Positions 35,253-44,557 of a stretch of DNA of 64,000 nt are shown in pieces. Both the position numbers and the translations under genes were made by a program. Every line of letters begins with the position of its first letter. Within the stretch, counting starts at the first letter, position 1. The stretch is from Ignavibacteriota bacterium (GTDB lineage Bacteria > Bacteroidota > Ignavibacteria > Ignavibacteriales > Ignavibacteriaceae): NCBI GenBank assembly GCA_013285425.1, contig CP053447.1, positions 2,114,001-2,178,000 on the forward strand, in the 5' to 3' direction. The notes below the pieces were generated by a model. That model saw only the letters and a list, made by a program, of their open reading frames with translations, searched no databases and was not told the DNA's origin.

Positions 35253-36947
35253 ATGGTAAAGAAAATGAATCTTATAGTATTATTATTAATACTTATAAGC
35301 ACTTCAAACTTTGCTCAATTTAACTTCAGGGTAGCATTTCCAAACCTATCCTTTTCAGACCCATTGGATTTACAAAATGCAGGAGACGGCACTAACAGAA
35401 TTTTTGTAGTCGAACAAGATGGACGAATACGGGTGTTTCCAAATGATGAAAATGCCCAATCAACAAAACTATTTCTTGATATTACAGATCGTGTAACATC
35501 AGGTGGTGAAACTGGTCTGCTTGGTTTAGCTTTTCATCCAAACTATGAATCTAACGGATATTTTTATGTTAATTATACTGCACCAAGTCCACTGAGAACC
35601 GTAATCTCAAGATTTAAGGTCTCATCTACAAATCCAGATTCTGCCGATAAAAACTCCGAGCAAATCCTTGTTACATATAATCAGCCTTATTCAAACCATA
35701 ATGGCGGAGCTGTTGTATTTGGTCCGGATGGATATCTATATATCGGTTCGGGTGATGGCGGTTCAGGCGGTGACCCTCAGAACAATGCTCAAAATATAAC
35801 CAGCTTGTTAGGCAAAATTTTAAGGATCGATGTTGATAATCCACAAGCCCCGCTTAATTATGGAATACCACCAGATAATCCCTTTGTTGATAGTACAAAT
35901 GTTAATATCAGAAAAGAAATTTACGCATGGGGAATGCGAAATCCATGGAGAATAAGTTTTGATCCGGTTACAGATAGTTTGTGGTGCGGAGATGTCGGAC
36001 AAGGTGATTGGGAAGAAATTGATATAATAAAAAAAGGAAAGAATTACGGATGGAGATGTTATGAAGGAAATCATACCTACAATACAAGCGGGTGCAATGG
36101 AACTTATGAATTTCCTGTTTGGGAATATTCACATTCTTTAGGTTATTCGATTACCGGCGGATTTGTTTACCGCGGAATAAACGTTCCTGAACTGGTTGGG
36201 AAATATATTTACGGTGATTATGTAAGCAGAAGAGTATGGTCGTTAGAGTATGACGGAATTAATCCTCCAACTAATACTCAAATTACCACCTCATCAGGCT
36301 CAATTACTTCATTTGGAGTAGATGAAAACAATGAACTTTATCTGGTTTCATTTAATGGAAAAATTTATTCTTTCATCCCGACTATTGTGCCAGTTGAGCT
36401 GATTTCATTTAGTGCAGTTGTTGTTGATGGAAAAGTAAAACTTGATTGGTTTACTGCAACCGAAATCAATAATTCCGGGTTTAGTATTGAAAGAGCAACT
36501 GATACTTCAGAATTTCAAGAATTGATCTTTATAGGTGGTCATGGCACTACTAATAACAAAAATGAATACACTTATTTAGATGAATCAGTTAAATCAGGAA
36601 TTTATCATTACCGGCTGAAACAAATTAATTTTGATGGCTCTTATGAATATTTGAAAACAGTTTCGGTTGATTTGGGAATGCCGGATGGTTTTATGCTTGG
36701 GCAGAATTATCCTAATCCGTTTAACCCGACTACCACTATTGAGTTCCAAATACCAATTTCAGAATTTGTATCATTAAAAGTTTATGATTCACTTGGAAGA
36801 GAAATAAGAGTTTTAATAAATGAAGAAAAGAAAGCAGGTTTTTACAAAGTTGATTTCGACGCTTCTGATTTAACAAGCGGAATTTATTTTTACAAACTTT
36901 CAACAGATAATTTTAGTGCTGCAAGAAAGATGACAATCCTAAAGTAG
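35253..36947 (+). CDS. Secreted PQQ-type glucose/sorbosone dehydrogenase with T9SS sorting domain
   Basis: Exported protein with a GSDH beta-propeller, the fold of PQQ-dependent soluble aldose dehydrogenases. Domains of the 564 residues: signal peptide (1-22), GSDH domain about 25-375 ('GLLGLAFHPNYESNGYFYVNYT', 'HNGGAVVFGPDGYLYIGSGDGG', 'YAWGMRNPWRISFD', 'CGDVGQGDWEEID', 'YGWRCYEGNH'), Fn3-like linker about 377-470 starting PVELISF, and a C-terminal type A sorting domain (QNYPNPFNPTTTI, ending ARKMTILK). The ATG is preceded by AAAGGAGG, the strongest Shine-Dalgarno in this region, 20 bases after the GH13 gene, so the two are probably cotranscribed. PQQ dependence is by family only; no PQQ synthesis genes are visible. 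Confidence 0.88.
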   Translation: MVKKMNLIVLLLILISTSNFAQFNFRVAFPNLSFSDPLDLQNAGDGTNRIFVVEQDGRIRVFPNDENAQSTKLFLDITDRVTSGGETGLLGLAFHPNYESNGYFYVNYTAPSPLRTVISRFKVSSTNPDSADKNSEQILVTYNQPYSNHNGGAVVFGPDGYLYIGSGDGGSGGDPQNNAQNITSLLGKILRIDVDNPQAPLNYGIPPDNPFVDSTNVNIRKEIYAWGMRNPWRISFDPVTDSLWCGDVGQGDWEEIDIIKKGKNYGWRCYEGNHTYNTSGCNGTYEFPVWEYSHSLGYSITGGFVYRGINVPELVGKYIYGDYVSRRVWSLEYDGINPPTNTQITTSSGSITSFGVDENNELYLVSFNGKIYSFIPTIVPVELISFSAVVVDGKVKLDWFTATEINNSGFSIERATDTSEFQELIFIGGHGTTNNKNEYTYLDESVKSGIYHYRLKQINFDGSYEYLKTVSVDLGMPDGFMLGQNYPNPFNPTTTIEFQIPISEFVSLKVYDSLGREIRVLINEEKKAGFYKVDFDASDLTSGIYFYKLSTDNFSAARKMTILK

Positions 36948-37015
36948 CCCTTTAACAGCAAATCAATCCCTGAAAGAAATTGGGGTTGCTGATTAAAAAT
37001 AAATCTGATTAATAA

Positions 37016-37050
37016 AAAAAAACCCGATTCAATCTGATCGGGTTTTTTTA
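37016..37050. terminator. Bidirectional terminator between GSDH and rpmA genes
   Basis: AACCCGAT at 37021-37028 pairs with ATCGGGTT at 37037-37044, with A-rich flank on the left and T7 on the right. It can therefore end both the plus-strand GSDH transcript and the minus-strand rplU-rpmA transcript. A second possible hairpin (CAGCAA...TTGCTG, 36957-36990) precedes it on the plus strand. Confidence 0.85.
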
Positions 37051-37068
37051 ATTTATATAAATGGCTAT

Positions 37069-37326
37069 CTAATTAACGGGATAAACACTTACATATTTTC
37101 TATCGCCGCGCTTTACTTCAAACTTAACAATTCCATCAGCAACAGCAAACAAAGTATCATCTCCGCCTCTTTTTACATTAACACCAGGATGAAACTTCGT
37201 TCCTTTTTGTCTGACTAAAATATTACCGGCAAGTACATTTTCACCGCCAAATCTTTTAACACCAAGACGCTGTGCATTACTGTCTCTTCCATTACGTGAT
37301 GAGCCTTGACCTTTTTTATGTGCCAT
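37069..37326 (-). CDS. rpmA: 50S ribosomal protein L27
   Basis: The 85-residue protein is the full-length L27, whose N-terminus reaches the peptidyl transferase centre. It starts directly with [16 protein letters not shown], without the cleavable N-terminal extension found in Firmicutes. '[29 protein letters not shown]' carries the rest of the family signature. It lies 13 bases after rplU in the conserved L21-L27 operon and is followed by a terminator. Confidence 0.97.
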   Translation of the reverse strand: MAHKKGQGSSRNGRDSNAQRLGVKRFGGENVLAGNILVRQKGTKFHPGVNVKRGGDDTLFAVADGIVKFEVKRGDRKYVSVYPVN

Positions 37327-37339
37327 AATTAAATCTCCT

Positions 37340-37648
37340 TTATCCTATCTGGGTAACTTCAATTCTTGTTAAATACTGTCTGTGACCATTCATTTTCTGA
37401 TAAGCTTTTCTTCTTTTCTTTTTGAAAACAAGAACTTTATCATCCTTTAAATGTTCAAGAACTTTAGCAGTAACTTTTGCACCCTCAACAACCGGACTGC
37501 CAACCTTTGTTTCTTTACCATCACTCAATAATAAAACCTTATCAAATATTACTTCGGTTTCAGGCTCCTGAGTTAAACGGGGCACATAATATTTATTATT
37601 TTCTGATACTTTAAACTGTTGTCCTAAAATATCTACGACTGCAAACAT
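37340..37648 (-). CDS. rplU: 50S ribosomal protein L21
   Basis: Large-subunit protein that binds 23S rRNA. The 102-residue sequence has the usual N-terminal '[25 protein letters not shown]', a barrel with '[38 protein letters not shown]' and the conserved Lys/Arg-rich RNA-binding stretch. First gene of the rplU-rpmA operon. The promoter is read at 37709-37681, giving a leader of about 26 bases. Confidence 0.96.
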   Translation of the reverse strand: MFAVVDILGQQFKVSENNKYYVPRLTQEPETEVIFDKVLLLSDGKETKVGSPVVEGAKVTAKVLEHLKDDKVLVFKKKRRKAYQKMNGHRQYLTRIEVTQIG

Positions 37649-37680
37649 TTTTTCCTCATATTTTCTAATTTTAGCGTGTA

Positions 37681-37709
37681 AATCTAATAAAACAAAGATT
37701 TTATGTCAA
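37681..37709 (-). promoter_or_regulatory. rplU-rpmA promoter
   Basis: On the minus strand TTGACA (37709-37704), 17 bases, then TAGATT (37686-37681) extended to TAGATTTA. It fits both the classical sigma-70 layout and, with one mismatch, the TTG-N20-TAnnTTTG pattern. Confidence 0.6.
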
Positions 37710-37876
37710 ACTTTCCGCCGATTTAATTTTTTTAAAAAAGCAGCATTCCAATTTTGGGTAAGTGGCTTAAATTTCTTAATCAGTCTAATTTGAGAAAATT
37801 TCAAGATTTTTGCATAAAACTACTAAAAAACAAGTTTTCCAGTAAAGTTTTCAAATAGATTTTTCTGCGGCTTAAT

Positions 37877-38878
37877 TCAGAGTTTTATCTCAAGTTTTTT
37901 GCTATCTGACTCATACATTGCTTCAATGACTTTCATTCTGTGCACAGCCTCTTCACCCGAAGAGAGAATCGGATTTAATCCAATAATTGCACCAACAAAA
38001 CTTTTTAACTCATTGATATATGATTTTTTAAATAAACTTGCTGGATTATCAGGAAGGTTTGGGGTCAAATTAATATATTCATTCTCTACCCGTTTTATCA
38101 ATCTGAAAGGATTTGCTGAAACTGTACCTTTAGTTCCATAAACATCTAAAAAGAAAAAATCTCTCTCTATTGGTAATGACCAGCTTACTTCAAGATTGAT
38201 TACTGCAGAATCCTTACATTTAATACAATTTATAGATGTATCTTCAACACTCTTTGTGTAATGATGAAAATTCTGGGTTGAAACAGATAAAATATCCGGA
38301 TAATTCAAAAGCCACAGAGCTAAATCTAATAAATGAATTCCAAGATCAATTATCACACCTCCGCCGGATTCCTCTTTTTTTGTAAACCATTTTTGGCTGC
38401 TGCTTTGTTTTCTGATCCATCCGCATTTTAAGTAGAAAGGGTCTCCTATCTCACCAGAATTCAAAAAACTTCTGATCAGCATCGTATCCGGTCGATATCT
38501 TAGATTCATCCCTACCATTAATTTTCTCTTATTCTTTTTTGCAGCTTCCGTAATTTTTTTTGCTTCATTATAAGTTCTTGCCAACGGTTTTTCAACCAAT
38601 ACATCTTTACCAGCATTCAAACAGTCTATTGCAATTTCGGTGTGTGTACTTGTGGGAGTTGTTATAATTACAGCATCAACATTATTTTTCTCAAGCAGGT
38701 CAAGGTAATTTGAATATTTATTTTTTACATTAAATTTATCAGCGATGGTATTTAAACGACTTTTATTTGTCTCAGCAACTGCGGTTAACTCAATATTCCT
38801 CATCTTTGTCAAATTCGGAAGATGAACTAATTGGGCAACTCCTCCTAATCCGATAACTCCAATTTTAACCTTATCCAT
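37877..38878 (-). CDS. Gfo/Idh/MocA-family oxidoreductase
   Basis: The 333-residue NAD(P)-dependent dehydrogenase has a Rossmann fingerprint GVIGLGGVAQLVHL (7-20), 'VITTPTSTHTEIAIDCL' and 'VLVEKPLA' (about 92-99) and a C-terminal domain with 'GGGVIIDLGIHLLDLALWLL', whose His is the usual active-site residue. The substrate is not predictable. The start overlaps the dxs stop as TAATG, so it is translationally coupled to isoprenoid synthesis, though a metabolic link is not obvious. It shares only family-level features with the other oxidoreductase at 12874-13863. Confidence 0.85.
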   Translation of the reverse strand: MDKVKIGVIGLGGVAQLVHLPNLTKMRNIELTAVAETNKSRLNTIADKFNVKNKYSNYLDLLEKNNVDAVIITTPTSTHTEIAIDCLNAGKDVLVEKPLARTYNEAKKITEAAKKNKRKLMVGMNLRYRPDTMLIRSFLNSGEIGDPFYLKCGWIRKQSSSQKWFTKKEESGGGVIIDLGIHLLDLALWLLNYPDILSVSTQNFHHYTKSVEDTSINCIKCKDSAVINLEVSWSLPIERDFFFLDVYGTKGTVSANPFRLIKRVENEYINLTPNLPDNPASLFKKSYINELKSFVGAIIGLNPILSSGEEAVHRMKVIEAMYESDSKKLEIKL

Positions 38879-40797
38879 TATAACCGAACCTCATGGTTTT
38901 TATTTAAACGTGTAAAAGCTGTAACTCTTTCAACAATACCAACAGGGTCAATTCCAAGCAAATGATGAAGCTCTTCCTGAGTGCCATGTTCAACAAATTT
39001 ATCAGGAATGCCGATAAAGTTTATATCGTTCTTATAATTTTTTGATATAAAGTATTCTGCAACTCCACTTCCGAAACCGCCGGGAAGATTGTTTTCTTCG
39101 AGTGTAACTATCTTACTAAACTTAGAAGCAACATAATCAAGCATATCTGAATCAAGAGGTTTTGCAAATCTCATATTTATTACTTCACAATTGATTCCCT
39201 GTTCTTTAAGTATTGATGCAGCTTTCAATGAATAATTAACCATTACACCTAATGCAAGAAGTGCAACATCATCACCTTCAATTAGTTTTTCAGCTTTACC
39301 AATTTCTAAAGCTGTAAATCCATCTTTTATTTCTACTCCAAGTGCAGAACCACGGGGATATCTTAAAGCAATCGGTCCATTTTTATATTCAACGGCGGTA
39401 TAAAGCATATTACGAAGTTCTGCTTCATCTTTTGGAGCCATTATTACCATACCTGGAATCATTCTCAAATAGCTAAGATCAAAAACTCCGTGATGCGTAG
39501 GTCCATCAGCACCAACCAAACCGGCTCTATCCATAACAAACACAACATGCAGTTTTTGAAGAGCAATATCATGAATTATCTGATCAAAAGCCCTTTGAAG
39601 AAAAGTCGAGTAAATGGCGACCACAGGTATGATTCCCTGAGTTGCTAATCCGGCAGCAAATGTAACTCCGTGTTCCTCAGCAATTCCAACATCAAAATAA
39701 TTTTTCGGGCAATGTTCCTGTAAATAATCCAAACCTGTTCCATCGGGCATTGCACCTGTAATACCAACAACCTTAGGATTTGATTTTACAACTTCTACTA
39801 ATGCCTGTCCAAATATTTTTGTGTAAGAAGGAGTTGACGATCCTTTTTTAATCACCTGACCGGTTAATTTATCGAACGGGGTTGAAGCATGCCATTGTTG
39901 GCTATGATCTTCAGCAGGTTTATATCCTTTACCTTTTTCTGTAACAGTGTGGATTAAAATCGGTCCTTTAAGTTCTTTTGTCTTTTCAAATAACTTGATA
40001 AGCTGATATAAGTTGTGTCCGTTCACTGGTCCAAAGTATCTGAACCCAAGTGCTTCAAAAAGCATCCCCGGTGTAACGACAGCTTTAATACCGCTTTCGA
40101 GCCGTGATGCAATTTTTCTAAGCCGGTCACCAAAGTGATCAAGTTTTCCGGTAAGATCCCAGACCTGTCCTTTAAATTTATTGTATTCAGGATGTGCAAT
40201 CATTTCAGTAAAGTAATTAGATATCTGCCATACATTTGGAGCAATAGACATTTTATTATCGTTGAGAACAACTATAAGATCAGATTTTAGAATGCCCGAG
40301 TTATTCATTGCTTCATAAGCCATCCCGCCAGTCATAGCTCCATCACCAATAACAGCAATTACTTTCCGGTTAGGTTCATTGTTTAAGTCTCTCGCAACTG
40401 CCATTCCAAGCGCTGCTGAAATTGAAGTAGTTGCGTGTCCGGCACCGAAAGCATCATATTCACTTTCATTTCTTTTAAGAAATCCGCTTATACCTTTTAA
40501 CTTTCTGATTTTTTTCAATGCTTCTTTTCTGCCGGTTAAAATTTTATGAGGATATGCCTGATGACCTGTATCCCAAACCACCAGATCGTATGGTGTGTTA
40601 AAAACCTTATGAATAGCAACAGTAAGTTCAACTGCTCCTAATCCACCGCCAAAGTGCCCGCCTATTTCCGAAATAGTATCAACCAGATATTCGCGCAAAT
40701 CTTTGCAAAGCTCTTTTAATTCTGCTATACTCATTTGTTTTATATCCGATGGATAATTTACTTTTGAAAGGACCGGGTATTTCTGCGTATCTGACAT
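38878..40797 (-). CDS. dxs: 1-deoxy-D-xylulose-5-phosphate synthase
   Basis: First enzyme of the MEP isoprenoid pathway, condensing pyruvate and glyceraldehyde 3-phosphate with thiamine diphosphate. The 639-residue protein has 'GHQAYPHKILTGRK' near 76-89, the TPP-binding 'VIGDGAMTGGMAYEAMNNSG' near 150-169, the pyrimidine-domain 'FDVGIAEEHGVTFAAGLA' with its catalytic Glu, 'DRAGLVGADGPTHHGVFD' and a transketolase C-terminal domain ('TLEENNLPGGFGSGV'). Length is that of the family. It is 26 bases after xseB and overlaps the oxidoreductase. xseB-dxs linkage is common in bacteria. Confidence 0.97.
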   Translation of the reverse strand: MSDTQKYPVLSKVNYPSDIKQMSIAELKELCKDLREYLVDTISEIGGHFGGGLGAVELTVAIHKVFNTPYDLVVWDTGHQAYPHKILTGRKEALKKIRKLKGISGFLKRNESEYDAFGAGHATTSISAALGMAVARDLNNEPNRKVIAVIGDGAMTGGMAYEAMNNSGILKSDLIVVLNDNKMSIAPNVWQISNYFTEMIAHPEYNKFKGQVWDLTGKLDHFGDRLRKIASRLESGIKAVVTPGMLFEALGFRYFGPVNGHNLYQLIKLFEKTKELKGPILIHTVTEKGKGYKPAEDHSQQWHASTPFDKLTGQVIKKGSSTPSYTKIFGQALVEVVKSNPKVVGITGAMPDGTGLDYLQEHCPKNYFDVGIAEEHGVTFAAGLATQGIIPVVAIYSTFLQRAFDQIIHDIALQKLHVVFVMDRAGLVGADGPTHHGVFDLSYLRMIPGMVIMAPKDEAELRNMLYTAVEYKNGPIALRYPRGSALGVEIKDGFTALEIGKAEKLIEGDDVALLALGVMVNYSLKAASILKEQGINCEVINMRFAKPLDSDMLDYVASKFSKIVTLEENNLPGGFGSGVAEYFISKNYKNDINFIGIPDKFVEHGTQEELHHLLGIDPVGIVERVTAFTRLNKNHEVRL

Positions 40798-40822
40798 TAA
40801 TGGATCTCCGTTTTATCTGATT

Positions 40823-41050
40823 TTAATCTTCATCATTTGTAGAAATATTGTTTAACTCTTTTTGTAACGTAGTTATTTTCAGTTCAGCTTTATTAAGAAT
40901 TGAAATACACTCTTTTGACAATTTAATACCTTCTTCAAATAAAACAATAGATTGCTCCAAACCTGTTTCACCGCTTTCAAGCTTCTCTGTAATTGCTTCG
41001 AGACGCTTTAATTTATCTTCAAAACTATCTAAAGATTTTTTCTTACTCAT
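40823..41050 (-). CDS. xseB: Exodeoxyribonuclease VII small subunit
   Basis: Small subunit that wraps the helical arm of XseA in the single-strand-specific exonuclease VII. The 75-residue protein shows 'SFEDKLKRLEAITEKLESGETGLEQSIVLFEEGIKLSKEC', the complete family pattern, followed by an acidic tail. Its ATG overlaps the xseA stop (TAATG), giving equal or higher translation of the small subunit, which is in excess in the complex. Confidence 0.95.
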   Translation of the reverse strand: MSKKKSLDSFEDKLKRLEAITEKLESGETGLEQSIVLFEEGIKLSKECISILNKAELKITTLQKELNNISTNDED

Positions 41051-42231
41051 TATATTTTAATTTCTCCATCATAAAATTGTATTGTATGCGTTTCAGATTT
41101 ATTAAAATTATTCTTTCTGGTTACAAATTTTGAATTTTGCCTGATTAGTGCAAATCCTTTTTTTAAACTCTTCTGAATATCATATCCTTCAAGGGTTTTT
41201 GAAAGCAAAAGAATCCTTGAATTATTTGTTAATAATTTTTTTTCAACCAGATTGTTTATCATAATATTTAAGGTATCAATCTGCTGTGAATAATTTCTTA
41301 CTTTTTCCAAAGGATATTTAAATGTGTAAGAATTAATCTGATATTCTATTTCTGATCTGTACTCATCCAAAATACTATTAATTGAACTAACTATTGCAGA
41401 AGAATTATCTTGAATAATACCTTTTAATTCTTCCTGATCTGGTGTAGCCAATTCCATTGCAACAGAAGGAGTTGGTGCTCTCAAATCAGAAACAAAATCC
41501 GCTATTGTAAAATCAACTTCGTGACCAATACCAGTAATAACGGGAATATCAGATTTGAAAACAGCTCTTGCAACGATCTCTTCATTAAACGGCCAAAGGT
41601 CTTCGATTGAACCACCGCCGCGGGCAAGAATAATTACATCAATATTCTTCAACAAATTTACTTTAGCAAGATTTTCTACAATTTCCCTGGCTGCATCTGC
41701 ACCCTGCACTTTGGTTGGAACGATTAATAATTCTACTAACGGAAATCTTCTTTCTGCAACAGAAATCATATCTCTGACAGCAGCACCTTCTGAAGATGTA
41801 ATCAGCGCAATTTTTTTTGGAAAAAAAGGTATCGCTTTTTTATACTGCTCATCAAACAAACCTTCATCAAAAAGTTTTCTTTTTAATCTTTCAAAAGCAG
41901 CCTGTAATTCTCCAACACCAGCGGGTTTCATTGTACGAACATCTATCTGATAACTTCCTCTTGGTGCATAAACTGTAAGTCTTCCGGTAATAATAACTTT
42001 CATCCCATCTTCGGGAGTAAAAAACACATAATTGTTTACACCCTTCCACATAGTACAATTAATTACTGCTTCTTCATCTTTTAAACTAAAGTACCAATGA
42101 CCAGAGCTGTGAGCTTTAAAATTAGATAATTCACCTTCAATACTCAGCTTCTCAAAGTTTGATTCGAGTACGAACTTAATTGACCTGGTTATCTCTGAAA
42201 CTGAAAATATTTGTTCTTTCACTTCATTCAT
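41050..42231 (-). CDS. xseA: Exodeoxyribonuclease VII large subunit
   Basis: Catalytic subunit of exonuclease VII, degrading single-stranded DNA from both ends in repair and recombination. The 393-residue protein has an N-terminal OB fold ('FSVSEITRSIKFVLESNFEKLSIEGELSNFKAHSSGHWYFSLKDE'), then the catalytic core with 'ITSSEGAAVRDM', 'DVIILARGGGSIEDLWPFNEE' and 'ITGIGHEVDFTIADFVSDLRAPTPS'. It ends in a helical arm. It lies between a membrane protein gene (4 bases upstream) and xseB. Confidence 0.96.
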   Translation of the reverse strand: MNEVKEQIFSVSEITRSIKFVLESNFEKLSIEGELSNFKAHSSGHWYFSLKDEEAVINCTMWKGVNNYVFFTPEDGMKVIITGRLTVYAPRGSYQIDVRTMKPAGVGELQAAFERLKRKLFDEGLFDEQYKKAIPFFPKKIALITSSEGAAVRDMISVAERRFPLVELLIVPTKVQGADAAREIVENLAKVNLLKNIDVIILARGGGSIEDLWPFNEEIVARAVFKSDIPVITGIGHEVDFTIADFVSDLRAPTPSVAMELATPDQEELKGIIQDNSSAIVSSINSILDEYRSEIEYQINSYTFKYPLEKVRNYSQQIDTLNIMINNLVEKKLLTNNSRILLLSKTLEGYDIQKSLKKGFALIRQNSKFVTRKNNFNKSETHTIQFYDGEIKI

Positions 42232-42234
42232 TAA

Positions 42235-43068
42235 CTACTCAATACCCTGTTCAATTTTATTCTGTTGTTTATCAAGTTCATTATAATCTAATTCAGACCC
42301 AAGCACACTATGTGGTATCAGATAAATTATAAACATAAATATTGAAGCAAAAATAACCCATCGCTGCGGTTTTGCAGATTTCTTTAATGCAGCTAATGCA
42401 ATTATCCAGCCTATAACAGCTAAAAGAGTTTTATTATCCGTTAAATCAATTCCGAATGGCACACCGGTCCAGAATTCTCCGAAAGCATATTTTTGCATTA
42501 TTGGACCTAATATCATTCCACCAAGAATTAATATTACAAATGTCCAGTAAACTAATTTTTTATAATCAGGTTTGTAATTGAAAAATTCCAAACCAGCTCT
42601 TGCAGATAACATCATTGCAAGAAACATCAAAATAACATGCGGTATAATTATAAACGCAGGTACATCACCTTTAAATCTTATAACGACAGGATGTCCATCA
42701 TTAAGTGGAAATAATTTTTCATTCTTTTCAAGAGTAATTTTATACATCAGCTTTCCAGCAGGCGGCTGATGAGGAAGTGTACCTGTTAAAAAACCTTCTT
42801 TATAAACTAATGAACTTGATTCCCAATCATCAGATGTTTTAAAACGTTTCCACTGCAATAAACCTGAAATATCATTTTCATCAGTTTTGATTTTAATAAG
42901 ATGATCTCCATTGCCGCCATGACTCCGGTCAAAAGAATAACTGATAACTTTTCCATCAATATTAACTTTGCCGCTGATTGGATAAGTTGGGCCAGTAACT
43001 CGCTGATAAGCTGCAGTAAGAAGCGTAAGGATAAAAGCAATTATCCAAAGCCAGACAGTTCTTTTCAT
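42235..43068 (-). CDS. Uncharacterised membrane protein
   Basis: The protein has an N-terminal membrane anchor (KRTVWLWIIAFILTLLTAAYQ), an extracytoplasmic beta-rich domain (about 25-135, with 'TYPISGKVNIDGK' and 'KRFKTSDDWESSSLVYKEGFLTGTLPHQPPAGK'), then four further membrane helices (about 137-157, 170-190, 205-225, 235-255). The domain looks like an Ig-like fold on the outside of the membrane. I do not know the family's function. The frame can be extended to a TTG at 43074, but the ATG at 43068 (two codons in) gives the anchor a normal start. The stop is 4 bases before xseA, so it leads the xseA-xseB-dxs operon. Confidence 0.65.
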   Translation of the reverse strand: MKRTVWLWIIAFILTLLTAAYQRVTGPTYPISGKVNIDGKVISYSFDRSHGGNGDHLIKIKTDENDISGLLQWKRFKTSDDWESSSLVYKEGFLTGTLPHQPPAGKLMYKITLEKNEKLFPLNDGHPVVIRFKGDVPAFIIIPHVILMFLAMMLSARAGLEFFNYKPDYKKLVYWTFVILILGGMILGPIMQKYAFGEFWTGVPFGIDLTDNKTLLAVIGWIIALAALKKSAKPQRWVIFASIFMFIIYLIPHSVLGSELDYNELDKQQNKIEQGIE

Positions 43069-43149
43069 TTGCAAACAGTTTATTGAAAAATTGTGTGCGA
43101 ATTTAAAGAAAATTCCTGCTAAAACTTAACACTAATCTAATACCTATGT

Positions 43150-43995
43150 TTACAAATAAATTGAAAGAAATCTGGTGTAAAGACCAAGATTAATTTCATG
43201 GAAGTTTGAAGAAGAATCTTTGGGTTTTATGTTATATCTGTACCGGGTATAAAAGGTAAAAGTATCAAGAAGTGTAAACCAGCCGATAGAAATTTCGGGT
43301 GCAATACCATTTTGTCCCATAAAGTTAGTATAAGCAGTTAGTCCGGGCGAAATATATTCTATATAATCAACAGGAAACATTTTCTTGTAACCAAACCTCA
43401 AATAATTATTATAGCGTACATCAAAAACATAAGTATATTCTAATGAGATATAACCTGATGGATAGTTTCCTCTTTTTGCTCTAAAAGAAATTATTGGCAG
43501 ATCTTTGGTAATACTGTAATAATTATCATTATCAGTTCTAACATAACCCGGCATCGGTAAAAGAAAAACAGAACCGGCAAATAAACACAGTGTCCAGATA
43601 CTTGAGCCTTCTCCAATGGTTGGTTCGTAAGGAAGATCAAATTCAAACTCTTCCGATTCTGATTTTGCACCATTTGAGTCAACTGTTTCGATAACAAACC
43701 GGACATTTCTTTCAAAGAATCCTAAAGCAGAGATATCAATTTTTGAAGAGTGAGATTCAGTCAAGCTATCAGAAACTACAAATTCATATTGCTTATCAAT
43801 TACTACTTTGCTTAAACAAAGTTCGCTTGTATAAAATGATAGAATGAAAGTGTAAGGCGGTTCAGGTTTTACATAGGCATCAATTAAATAAACTTCAATT
43901 GCAGTGGAATCATTCTGCTCTTCATCAAATCCTTGTGCTTTAATAATCTGAGCAAAGGATAAAAGAATCAAAAAAAATAGACTTGTGTTTTTCAT
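43150..43995 (-). CDS. Uncharacterised exported protein, probable membrane-associated
   Basis: The 281-residue protein has a signal peptide (MKNTSLFFLILLSFAQIIKAQ). Residues about 30-125 look like an Fn3/Ig-type domain with Ser/Glu-rich strands. A hydrophobic segment follows ('SIWTLCLFAGSVFLLPMPG', about 135-153). The C-terminal half has alternating aromatic strands ('YISLEYTYVFDVRYNNYLRFGYKKMF', ending 'LGLYTRFLSIYL'), suggestive of a small beta barrel. I do not recognise the family. TAACTTTG (minus, 44030-44023) is a possible -7 promoter element. The gene is 75 bases upstream of the membrane protein at 43068 and may be separate from that operon. Confidence 0.6.
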   Translation of the reverse strand: MKNTSLFFLILLSFAQIIKAQGFDEEQNDSTAIEVYLIDAYVKPEPPYTFILSFYTSELCLSKVVIDKQYEFVVSDSLTESHSSKIDISALGFFERNVRFVIETVDSNGAKSESEEFEFDLPYEPTIGEGSSIWTLCLFAGSVFLLPMPGYVRTDNDNYYSITKDLPIISFRAKRGNYPSGYISLEYTYVFDVRYNNYLRFGYKKMFPVDYIEYISPGLTAYTNFMGQNGIAPEISIGWFTLLDTFTFYTRYRYNIKPKDSSSNFHEINLGLYTRFLSIYL

Positions 43996-44113
43996 TATTC
44001 AAAATGATTGTTTACGATTGTTCAAAGTTAGCAAAATGAATCATCATTTTTATAATCTTATTTTGTAATATCAGCTGTCCTTATAATTTTAGCATATCAA
44101 AAAGGATATTAAA

Positions 44114-44509
44114 ATGAAAAAGGTATTGAAAATCGGAATTCCGTTTTTAATTGTAATACTTGCAATAGTCTTTTGGTGGAGATACTACTTTGTTTTTGGT
44201 GAAGGCGTAAAAGCAGGTAATCTTAATTTTATTGTAAAGAAAGGATATATTTTTAAGACATGGGAAGGAAGATTGATACAACAAGGTTTTAAAACCCCTA
44301 CACCCAATCAAATGCAAAGTAATGAATTTGAATTCAGTATTGCTGAAGATAGTATTGCGCATGTCCTTGAGCGATTCAGTGGAAGATTCGTGGAATTGAG
44401 GTATAAGGAATATTTAAACGCAATTCCATGGCGCGGTAATAGTAATTATGTTGTTACAGAAATTCTACAAGTAGAACAACCTTCTGATCTTCAGACTTTA
44501 CCATATTGA
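44114..44509 (+). CDS. Conserved small membrane-anchored protein
   Basis: The 131-residue protein has one N-terminal membrane helix (about 5-24, 'IPFLIVILAIVFWWRYYFVF') and a soluble domain outside. 'GEGVKAGNLNFIVKKGYIFKTWEGRLIQQGF' is a stretch seen in many Bacteroidota proteins that are sometimes wrongly labelled 6-phosphogluconate dehydrogenase; nothing here resembles that enzyme. Function is unknown. It has AAGGATAT upstream of the ATG and lies alone, 49 bases before the radical SAM gene. Confidence 0.7.
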   Translation: MKKVLKIGIPFLIVILAIVFWWRYYFVFGEGVKAGNLNFIVKKGYIFKTWEGRLIQQGFKTPTPNQMQSNEFEFSIAEDSIAHVLERFSGRFVELRYKEYLNAIPWRGNSNYVVTEILQVEQPSDLQTLPY

Positions 44510-44557
44510 TTTGTCTGAATATGTTGGTTTAATTATATACTGTTTGTAATCAAGAAA

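Noticed and set aside
37649..37876. Riboswitch or protein-binding leader before rplU
   Set aside because: The predicted leader is only about 26 bases, and no structured element was visible upstream.
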